Shown one piece after another: positions 6,310 to 10,699 of a stretch of 10,699 bases of DNA. The DNA comes from Terriglobia bacterium. GTDB taxonomy: Bacteria; Acidobacteriota; Terriglobia; UBA7540. The stretch lies in the NCBI GenBank assembly GCA_030040295.1, contig JASHTZ010000400.1, positions 1 to 10,699 of the forward strand, in the 5' to 3' direction. Positions within the stretch are counted from its first letter, which is position 1; each line of letters opens with the position of its first letter. Under the pieces are notes generated by a model. It searched no databases. It was given only the letters and a program-made list of their open reading frames with translations, and was not told the origin of the DNA. Both the position numbers and the translations under genes were made by a program.

Positions 6310-6334
6310 ATTTGGTCATTTAGCCATTTGGTCA
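6310..6334. repeat. ATTTGG-family repeat, left arm
   Basis: Contains ATTTGGTCATTTAGCC and a second ATTTGGTCAT. It is complementary to the arm at 6545-6587, so the pair brackets the 280-base non-coding stretch 6304-6583. That stretch otherwise holds a CCCTCTCCC/GGGAGAGGG repeat and no gene. Confidence 0.65.
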
Positions 6335-6427
6335 TGTAAGTATCACCGGCATAACCAGGGGCCTTAGAGTGCTTGGCTCCCAAATGGGCCTGCAAGAAAC
6401 CTCTCAACCGGCTTCGTCCCTCAGCCA

Positions 6428-6516
6428 CCTTCTCTTTAAGGGAGAAGGAAAACAGTTCATTTCCCTCTCCCGTGGGGAGAGGGTGGTCCCGCGCAGGCGG
6501 GATCGGGTGAGGGGTC
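6428..6516. repeat. CCCTCTCCC / GGGAGAGGG compound hairpin repeat
   Basis: Three hairpins in a row: CCTTCTCTTTAAGGGAGAAGG (6428-6448), CCCTCTCCCGTGGGGAGAGGG (6463-6483) and TCCCGC-GCAG-GCGGGA (6487-6502, imperfect), ending in GGGTGAGGGG. It shares words with 4878-4961 and sits between two ATTTGG arms. Intergenic. Confidence 0.75.
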
Positions 6517-6544
6517 TATTAAACGCGCGTCACACGCGCGCTTG

Positions 6545-6587
6545 TTTCAAATCGCCAAATGAGCAAGTGGCTCAATGACCAAATCAT
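6545..6587. repeat. ATTTGG-family repeat, right arm, abutting a stop codon
   Basis: Contains TTTCAAATCGCCAAATGAGC and CTCAATGACCAAATCAT, the reverse complement of the arm at 6310-6334. On the minus strand it starts ATGATTTGGTCAT, and the TGA at 6586-6584 is the stop of the winged-helix gene. The stop codon is therefore at the repeat edge. Confidence 0.65.
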
Positions 6588-6889
6588 CTTGCCTCTCCCA
6601 GCGCCACGCAGCGGCGGTCGTATTCATCCACTCCGTTGGCGGTAATGCGCGTCCAGAGGATCACCTCCGCCTGGCCGACTTTCTTCTCCGTTCCCAGTTC
6701 CACCCAGCCGCGATCGCGCATGTAACGCAGGTGAAATTCCACGCCGGTCAAATTCACCGGGCGCAGGCAGTCATCCAGGTAGATCACGATGCTCCGCGGG
6801 GTGACGGGCTGAAGTCCGCATTCGTTCAAGTAGCGAAGAACCTCCGTGCGGTCCAACTCTTGCTCCGATTTGGTTTTCACCTTGGCCAT
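6584..6889 (-). CDS. Small winged-helix protein, Mu gp26-like (VpaChn25_0724-type)
   Basis: 101 aa from an ATG at 6889, chosen because GAAGGA lies 6 bases before it; a TTG two codons earlier (6895) is less likely. The layout is that of a winged helix: a first helix ELDRTEVLRYLNECG, then TPRSIVIYLDDC, a recognition-like helix LTGVEFHLRYMRDRGWVEL, then a beta wing (AEVILWTRITANG) and a short final helix (VDEYDRRCVAL). Proteins of this size and fold occupy the slot between the gp25 and gp27 homologues in Mu-like phages, which is what is seen here; their function is not established. The stop lies at the edge of an ATTTGG-family repeat. The 76-base gap upstream includes GAAACTGGAAACTCG, a repeat word shared with the portal gene. 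Confidence 0.75.
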   Translation of the reverse strand: MAKVKTKSEQELDRTEVLRYLNECGLQPVTPRSIVIYLDDCLRPVNLTGVEFHLRYMRDRGWVELGTEKKVGQAEVILWTRITANGVDEYDRRCVALGEAR

Positions 6890-6965
6890 TGGCAATCCTT
6901 CGAAAGGAAATTGAAACTGGAAACTCGCAGCCGCCCACGAGATGGTCGAATTTCGTCTTGCTCGC

Positions 6966-7313
6966 TCAGTCGCCCTCCTGCGCGTAACTCAAAACGTGCT
7001 CGATCTTTCTGGACATCAGGCGGAGCTCGCGGCCGATCTGCTCGCGCTCGGCGGCGATTTTTGCCACCTCCTCGCGCGTCGCCATCATCAGTCCCTTCAG
7101 CTCCATCACCTGGTCGGAAACCAGGTTCTGCGTCTCAATCGCTCCCGCCACGCGCTCCAGCGATTCCGCGCTCTTTTCCAGGCTGCCGGGGATTCGCAAC
7201 ACCTCGCGCGTGGCGCCCGAAAACAGCCGGTAAGCTCCCACGCCCGCCATGCTCGCGCCCAGGAAGCCTCCTGCACCCATCAACAACGCCTGAATTTCCG
7301 CCGCAGCGATCAT
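6966..7313 (-). CDS. Membrane-anchored coiled-coil protein, Mu gp25/DUF2730-like
   Basis: 115 aa from an ATG at 7313 that overlaps the upstream stop as TAATG, with GGAG just before it. A longer frame from 7367 has no such support. Residues about 8-31 are a Gly/Ala-rich membrane helix (ALLMGAGGFLGASMAGVGAY). Residues about 43-110 are a heptad-like charged helix (SLEKSAESLERVAGAIE, REEVAKIAAEREQIGRELRLMSRKIEHVL). One N-terminal membrane span plus a coiled coil, about 115 aa, just before the gp26-like gene, is the pattern of DUF2730 phage proteins. Its role is unknown; a lysis-spanin-like bridge is an alternative reading. Translational coupling to the holin-like gene suggests joint action at the membrane. 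Confidence 0.72.
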   Translation of the reverse strand: MIAAAEIQALLMGAGGFLGASMAGVGAYRLFSGATREVLRIPGSLEKSAESLERVAGAIETQNLVSDQVMELKGLMMATREEVAKIAAEREQIGRELRLMSRKIEHVLSYAQEGD

Positions 7314-7669
7314 TAGCTCCTGACTCCTGCACTCCGAACTGCCGCGCTTGGCAAAATTTGCCTCCACAAGCCCTCATACAGCGCATGCTGGCCGGCGAAT
7401 TGCAGAACCGCGGAAACCAGGAGTGTCAGAAATCCGTGGATCGCCGTCGTGGCGTCCGGCCAGTCCACCGTCAGGCTGTGCGGCGTGTGCGCAAACTGGA
7501 TTCCCATTGAGGTCACAAGCGCCGTCGCCGCACTGGTGGCCACGCAAACCTTGGGCCGTGCCTGGTCAATCCAAGCCAGCGCCTGGGCTTGTAACCGTTT
7601 TGCCAATTGAATGAAAAAAGGCATCATGAAAGTAACTAATGCCTGGGTTTGAATCGTATTCTGGTCCAT
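7313..7669 (-). CDS. Holin-like small membrane protein
   Basis: 118 aa from an ATG at 7669, with AAGGAG 8 bases upstream. The frame continues upstream to 7783, but that extension is encoded by a palindromic repeat (AGVPTRETVAG...) and is rejected. Three hydrophobic stretches: about 10-22 (ALVTFMMPFFIQL), about 40-58 (VCVATSAATALVTSMGIQF) and about 72-91 (TTAIHGFLTLLVSAVLQFAG). Small size, multiple membrane spans and location between a cell-wall hydrolase and the packaging genes fit a holin, which permeabilises the inner membrane to release the endolysin. No holin family signature was recognised, so the role is by context. Confidence 0.68.
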   Translation of the reverse strand: MDQNTIQTQALVTFMMPFFIQLAKRLQAQALAWIDQARPKVCVATSAATALVTSMGIQFAHTPHSLTVDWPDATTAIHGFLTLLVSAVLQFAGQHALYEGLWRQILPSAAVRSAGVRS

Positions 7670-7691
7670 GGTGCTTTCTCCTTTGTCTGTT

Positions 7692-7768
7692 GTAGCGCGG
7701 GTGTCCCCACCCGCCTCGCGGGCGCAAACACCCGCCACGGTTTCGCGGGTGGGGACACCCGCACTGCA
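7692..7768. repeat. GCGGGTGTCCCCACCCGC inverted repeat
   Basis: The arm at 7697-7714 (GCGGGTGTCCCCACCCGC) is the exact reverse complement of the arm at 7745-7762 (GCGGGTGGGGACACCCGC). Each arm also has self-complementary ends (GCGGGT/ACCCGC), so either can fold alone. The flanks GTAGC and GCACTGCAA are also partly complementary. It fills the 123-base gap between the papain-like gene and the holin-like gene and creates a false N-terminal extension of the latter. Confidence 0.85.
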
Positions 7769-7792
7769 AATGGCCCCGCACACGGACTGCCC

Positions 7793-8611
7793 CTATGCCG
7801 TAACCGTCGCCAAATCTTTTTCGAGGCCCGCCAAATCAAACCCGCTGGGCGAAACTCCATTCGTCTTCAGCCAGTCGGCTGAAATCAACGCGTATGCCTC
7901 GCTGCAATACTTCTCGAACCACGCCCACGTCATTTTCTTGAGCTGACCCCAGGTGATGCAGGTCAGAAAACCGGGACACGAGCCCGCTGTCGCACCGGTG
8001 TCCCCGCCGTCGTACCCCAGCACGTAAACCGCATGCCCGCCCCACGAGCCGGGCGCGGATTCAGCACTCGCGGCGCTGGGGTCGATGTCCCAAACGTCCT
8101 GCGCCTGCGCAGTGAGCGGCAATTCCAGGCCGATGTAGATGCCACCGAAGAGCCAGATGGCGGTTTCAATCAAATTGGCGCGCGCTCCGCTTCCGGCATC
8201 GCCGTTCGCAAGCTCGACGGCCGCAAAGGCGTTCAGCGTTTGCCCCTCGAAGCCCTGCTGGCGCCAGTCGCTTAGCACATCGAGCTCAACGCCGCCCTGG
8301 TCCGTTGCTGGATCGGACGGGTTGTAGCCATCCCACTTCTCGTAGTAATCGAGAATGGTGGAGTCGGGCACGGTCAGCTCGCGGCCGAGAGCGTTCCGCG
8401 TCCACGACTGAATTGCGTGCCCCACCGCGGCAATCGTGCAGCAACCCAGTTGGTCGTTTAACATCAGACCCCAATCGGTGATTCCCATGCTGTAATCCAC
8501 CGCTGCTGGAGGCGCAGGTAGCGCCGGCGCGAGATATCGAGCCAGTTTCAAGGTCCGTGAATCGCGTCGCACCGCCTTCTTCCCGAGTTTCATGTTGGAG
8601 TATTTGGTCAT
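7793..8611 (-). CDS. Papain-fold-like (C1-type) putative cysteine peptidase
   Basis: 272 aa from an ATG at 8611, with AAAGGA close upstream; 8668 is a longer but unsupported option. The N-terminal 35 residues are basic and Pro-rich with no clear signal peptide. Catalytic-looking elements occur in papain order: DQLGCCTIAA (Gln54, Cys57/Cys58), GGHAVYVLGYD (His193) and CITWGQ (220-222, where papain has Asn-Ser-Trp-Gly). The Asn of the triad appears replaced by Thr. Other Cys at SCPGFLTC and EKYC. If active it would be a cysteine peptidase or amidase; in the lysis block it could attack peptidoglycan cross-links or host proteins. It may instead be inactive, since the Asn is missing and spacing from Gln to Cys is short. 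The stop TAG coincides with the edge of a TAGGGGC word. Confidence 0.68.
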   Translation of the reverse strand: MTKYSNMKLGKKAVRRDSRTLKLARYLAPALPAPPAAVDYSMGITDWGLMLNDQLGCCTIAAVGHAIQSWTRNALGRELTVPDSTILDYYEKWDGYNPSDPATDQGGVELDVLSDWRQQGFEGQTLNAFAAVELANGDAGSGARANLIETAIWLFGGIYIGLELPLTAQAQDVWDIDPSAASAESAPGSWGGHAVYVLGYDGGDTGATAGSCPGFLTCITWGQLKKMTWAWFEKYCSEAYALISADWLKTNGVSPSGFDLAGLEKDLATVTA

Positions 8612-8642
8612 TTTTCCTTTCGCCATTTGGCGATTCTTAAAT
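8602..8642. repeat. ATTTGG-family repeat over the start of the papain-like gene
   Basis: ATTTGGTCAT at 8602-8611 contains the start codon of the papain-like gene (ATGACCAAAT on the minus strand), and a second unit CGCCATTTGGCGATT follows with a CGCCA/TGGCG stem. The repeat thus supplies the start codon and first two codons. Confidence 0.55.
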
Positions 8643-8666
8643 CGGGCCGCGGCCCTGCCGCCCGAC

Positions 8667-8694
8667 ATAGGGGCGCAAGACCATGCGCCCCTAC
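8667..8694. repeat. GTAGGGGC short palindrome on the lipoprotein stop codon
   Basis: ATAGGGGCGCA-AGACCA-TGCGCCCCTAC: an 11-bp stem. On the minus strand it begins GTAGGGGCGC, and the TAG (8693-8691) is the stop codon of the lipoprotein-like gene. Minimal member of the GTAGGGGC family. Confidence 0.7.
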
Positions 8695-9215
8695 AATTTC
8701 TTCAATCGGTGATCCTTCTTCGCGAGCTTGTTGTACGCTCGTTTAAAATCCTTCGCCTTCCAGTGCTTCGCCTTTGCCGAATTGGCAACTCGCGCTTTCA
8801 TGCTGGCGGTGGCCGCTGCCGGCGGCACCAGCGCGGCAATCTCCGTCACCGCCTGGGTGAGCAGCGCCACAACGCTCGTCACCGTGCTTTGGGTTGTGGC
8901 ATTCTTGATCTGCGCGGCGTTTTCAAGCTGCTGCACGTTGCCGTTCACCGCCTCGAACGCCGATTGCACTGCCTGAAGGTTCGTGGCCGTGGGCGAGGCC
9001 TTGTAAGTGTCCAGAGTTTTCGCCAGAGCGCTGAAGCCGTCTTCCACCAGCGTCACCACCGGCGCCAGTGCCGGGTCAATCACATCCACCAGGCTGGCGG
9101 CAATCGGCGCGGCAACTTCCGCATCCTGTTCCGCCGTGTTGACCCACGCCGGAATCGTGCACGCCTGCCAAATCATTACGCTTGCCAACAAAACTCCCAA
9201 GATTGGTCTCTTCAT
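8691..9215 (-). CDS. Putative lipoprotein of the lysis block, 174 aa
   Basis: The ATG at 9215 has AAGGAGG 6-7 bases upstream; a longer frame reaching 9434 merely overlaps two small genes and is rejected. Residues 1-18 are a signal peptide (MKRPILGVLLASVMIW) followed by QAC, so Cys19 is a likely lipidation site, although -3 Trp is unusual for a lipobox. The mature part is almost all helical and Ala/Val/Thr-rich (AAPIAASLVDVIDPALAPVV, LQAVQSAFEAVNGNVQQLEN, VTSVVALLTQAVTEIAAL) and ends in a very basic tail (KAKHWKAKDFKRAYNKLAKK). A membrane-tethered helical bundle with a basic tail in a phage lysis block could be a spanin-like or adaptor protein, but no family is recognised. The stop codon is provided by a repeat. 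Confidence 0.7.
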   Translation of the reverse strand: MKRPILGVLLASVMIWQACTIPAWVNTAEQDAEVAAPIAASLVDVIDPALAPVVTLVEDGFSALAKTLDTYKASPTATNLQAVQSAFEAVNGNVQQLENAAQIKNATTQSTVTSVVALLTQAVTEIAALVPPAAATASMKARVANSAKAKHWKAKDFKRAYNKLAKKDHRLKKL

Positions 9216-9280
9216 AACTCCCTCCTTCGAATCGCTTGCGCGATTCGTCCCTTCTTTTGCGCTCCCTGCCTGGAGAATCC

Positions 9281-9400
9281 TCACGCGTCCCAACGTTGCG
9301 TCTCGCCGCGCTGCTTCCTGCTGCCGATAATCCACAGGACCACGGCGAGCAACGCGTTCAGGACGACCAGCAAGGCGAACAACTTCACAATCAGCGACAT
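9281..9400 (-). CDS. 39-aa single-span membrane peptide
   Basis: ATG at 9400 with GAGG 6 bases before it, located in the last codons of the preceding small gene; only three bases separate that stop from this start. The product starts MSLIVKLFALLVVLNALLAV, continues VLWIIGS and ends in a charged tail (RKQRGETQRWDA). This is one membrane helix (about 3-26) followed by a short cytoplasmic or periplasmic tail. Small membrane peptides in this position in phages are often lysis accessories (holin, antiholin or spanin parts). That is inference by size and context only. Previously uncalled genes of this size are easily missed. Confidence 0.65.
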   Translation of the reverse strand: MSLIVKLFALLVVLNALLAVVLWIIGSRKQRGETQRWDA

Positions 9401-9403
9401 GAT

Positions 9404-9535
9404 TCACCTCGGCCCCATTCGGAAGATGATCCAAGGAGCCGACGATCCAAAAAGCAGCAATAGGAAACGGTCAAATATGAAGATCGTTAACTTTCTCCGG
9501 AACTCGCGAGATTGAAATCGCAAACTGTTTTTCAT
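9404..9535 (-). CDS. 43-aa basic membrane peptide
   Basis: ATG at 9535, 17 bases after the glucosaminidase stop, with GAGG 7 bases upstream. The N-terminal 16 residues are basic (MKNSLRFQSREFRRKL), followed by a hydrophobic part (TIFIFDRFLLLLFGSSAPWIIF) with one charged Asp-Arg pair in it, and a short end (RMGPR). It could be a membrane peptide of the lysis block. The one-base-level packing with the next gene (TGA, 3 bases, ATG) supports real translation. No family recognised. Confidence 0.5.
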   Translation of the reverse strand: MKNSLRFQSREFRRKLTIFIFDRFLLLLFGSSAPWIIFRMGPR

Positions 9536-9552
9536 GGCACATCCTCAGCTCC

Positions 9553-10467
9553 TCACGCTCGTGGCACGCTAACGGCCTGCTGGCTAGCTGCGACCCCGGC
9601 ACTTTCACCTTCCATGCCGGGGCCGGAAGCCGCTGTGGGAGGTCCCGGGTCTTTTCCCGTCGCGTACCACTCGAGTGCGCGCGGGTCGTTGAGCCGATAG
9701 AGATTCACCAGCCGAATCAAGTCCGCGGAGTAGCTGGGGTTCGTGGAATATCCACAGTGGTCCCGGTCAAGCTGGGAGGTTTTGGGCCCCAGCCGCTCCG
9801 CAAACTGCTTCCAGTCGGCGCGTGCTTCAAACGCCGGCTGGTATCGCGGCCCGCGCAGGAGAAGAGCGTGGGCGCGAAAGGCTTCGGCTAAATTCGGGAA
9901 ACGCTGAAATTGCGCGAGGATGTATTTCTTCTGACCGTTTTCGATTTCCCAGGTCTCGGCGTCGAAGTGGCCGTAGTCCTCGGTCGGAATCAGCGATTCG
10001 GAACTCGATTTTTCTGGCGCCGTGGCCGGAATCCGGAATTCGGAATCCGGAATCGTCTTCCTGTGGGCCGGGTTCGCTTGCTGTGTTGATGCTTGCGCGC
10101 TCGGGGAATGGTCCGGGCCGAAATGGCAGTACTTGATTCCAAAAGGATTGTTGGCCAGACGGAAAAGCGTGCTGCTTCCCCAGCCCAACTGCGGCGTCGC
10201 GCTTTCCAAAATGGCTTGCGCAATGGTGACGCATGCCGGAATTTCAAACTGGCCCTGGTTTTCCACCGCCGCGGGCGTGACGCGCAGCAGGAATTGCAAT
10301 TGCTGCCGGGTCAAAGGCCCGGCGGTTGCCGGTTCAGGCGGATGAGTTGAAGAACCTTGCGTTCCGGCCCGGGAACTGGGAGCAGCGGTTTCGCATGCCG
10401 CCGCCGGGCCCGGAGTGACCGCGGGTTTGTTCGTCACGTCGCTCGGAAATGTGTCTGCGATGACCAA
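9553..10467 (-). CDS. Endolysin-type glucosaminidase (GH73-like, FlgJ/mannosyl-glycoprotein endo-beta-N-acetylglucosaminidase family)
   Basis: 304 aa. A TTG start at 10467 is supported by AGAGG 5 bases upstream; no ATG lies early in the frame. After about 50 Pro/Ala/Thr-rich residues, the GH73 domain covers about 53-262. Visible motifs are IAQAILESA (82-90; Glu88 is the expected catalytic acid), GWGSSTLFRLANNPFGIKY (95-113), FRAHALLLR (197-205) and GYSTNPSYSADLIRLVNLY (239-257). The enzyme would cleave the glycan strand of peptidoglycan in host lysis. There is no signal peptide, consistent with release through a holin. A segment at about 133-163 (KTIPDSEFRIP) is encoded by a repeat and interrupts the domain in frame, after the active-site loop. 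The C-terminal 35 residues are low complexity. Confidence 0.87.
   Translation of the reverse strand: MVIADTFPSDVTNKPAVTPGPAAACETAAPSSRAGTQGSSTHPPEPATAGPLTRQQLQFLLRVTPAAVENQGQFEIPACVTIAQAILESATPQLGWGSSTLFRLANNPFGIKYCHFGPDHSPSAQASTQQANPAHRKTIPDSEFRIPATAPEKSSSESLIPTEDYGHFDAETWEIENGQKKYILAQFQRFPNLAEAFRAHALLLRGPRYQPAFEARADWKQFAERLGPKTSQLDRDHCGYSTNPSYSADLIRLVNLYRLNDPRALEWYATGKDPGPPTAASGPGMEGESAGVAASQQAVSVPRA
10028..10054. repeat. GGAATCCGGAATTCGG palindromic word inside the glucosaminidase
   Basis: GGAATCCGGAATTCGGAATC is built from repeated GGAATC/GGAATT units and is nearly self-complementary. It encodes PDSEFRIP (residues about 140-147). Weaker similar words (GGAATCAGCGATTCGGAACT) continue to 9985, giving a repeat-derived stretch of about 80 bp. 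It is in frame. Confidence 0.6.
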
Positions 10468-10699
10468 TTCAACCTCTTCACGGCCGCAGTTCAGTATTTC
10501 ACCATCGAAAGATTTTTATAATTAGTACACCCACATACGGTTAGTACCCATAGCGTTACTATAGAAGGGACAGTGATGCGCGTTGTGAATGCCGTCGACA
10601 TAAAATTATTCGAGAAAGTGTTGCGCGAAACTTAGGATTTGCACAGTGGTCAAACCTCGGGAAGAGGTGCCGCTTTGGCCGGGGAGATCGCACTTCTTA
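10468..10699. promoter_or_regulatory. Non-coding leader upstream of the block, possible promoter/activator region
   Basis: 232 bases with no convincing gene and lower GC than the rest. Two direct copies of TTAGTAC followed by ACC or CCC start at 10522 and 10541, 19 bp apart, about two helical turns. The minus-strand hexamer TATAGT (10563-10558) could be a -10 element, but no good -35 is found at the normal distance. This fits the late operon of a Mu-like phage, which depends on an activator (C protein), but that is inference. A 19-codon plus-strand frame at 10576-10635 with AAGGGA upstream is noted as a weak candidate. Confidence 0.35.

Noticed and set aside
6575..7510. 311-codon plus-strand frame
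   Set aside because: Crosses two minus-strand genes with ribosome sites and overlapping start/stop; its sequence is low complexity (Ser/Arg/Pro-rich).
7670..7783. N-terminal extension of the holin-like protein
   Set aside because: Encoded by an inverted repeat; the ATG at 7669 has a clear AAGGAG site.
10576..10635. 19-aa plus-strand peptide gene
   Set aside because: Has AAGGGA upstream, but it is too short to support and there is no similarity or conservation evidence; mentioned only as a weak candidate in the leader entry.

Overview
The window is GC-rich (about 60% by eye) and every convincing gene is read on the minus strand, right to left, as one tightly packed operon-like series. The gene order matches the lysis and packaging block of Mu-like (transposable, tailed) phages: an endolysin-type glucosaminidase, small membrane proteins, a holin-like protein, a gp25/DUF2730-like membrane coiled-coil protein, a gp26-like winged-helix protein, gp27/DUF3486-like small terminase proteins, the gp28-like large terminase, then the gp29-like (DUF935) portal. 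I read it as part of a Mu-like prophage in a bacterial chromosome or metagenome contig. The host is probably an Acidobacteriota member: the dispersed repeat words here (GTAGGGGC..., GTAGCCACGGTCAG..., CTGGAAACTGGAAAC..., ATTTGGTCATTTGG...) resemble those I associate with that phylum. That host call is recollection and inference, not a search result.

Layout in transcription order. 10699-10468: AT-richer leader with spaced direct repeats, presumably upstream control of the block. 10467-9553: GH73-type glucosaminidase (TTG start). 9535-9404 and 9400-9281: two very small membrane proteins of 43 and 39 aa. 9215-8691: lipoprotein-like protein. 8611-7793: papain-fold-like protein. 7669-7313 and 7313-6966: holin-like protein and membrane coiled-coil protein, coupled by a TAATG overlap. 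6889-6584: winged-helix protein. 6303-5035: three tandem, overlapping, clearly paralogous helix-turn-helix genes of small-terminase type; only the last is full length. 4659-2932: large terminase. 2735-1038: portal. 914-396 and 348-1: two exported beta-rich proteins where Mu-like phages normally continue with head genes.

The most unusual feature is the density of short dispersed palindromic repeats. They fill nearly every intergenic gap, sit directly on several stop codons, and lie in frame inside the terminase (three times), the portal (twice), the glucosaminidase and the C-terminal tail of the third small-terminase-like protein. The reading frames nevertheless stay open and the catalytic motifs stay intact. 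A lytic-competent phage genome is usually compact, so this suggests a prophage block long resident in its host and still under selection, possibly domesticated. The window shows no integrase/transposase, repressor, capsid or tail genes, so whether the element is complete cannot be judged. No tRNA, rRNA or CRISPR array was seen.
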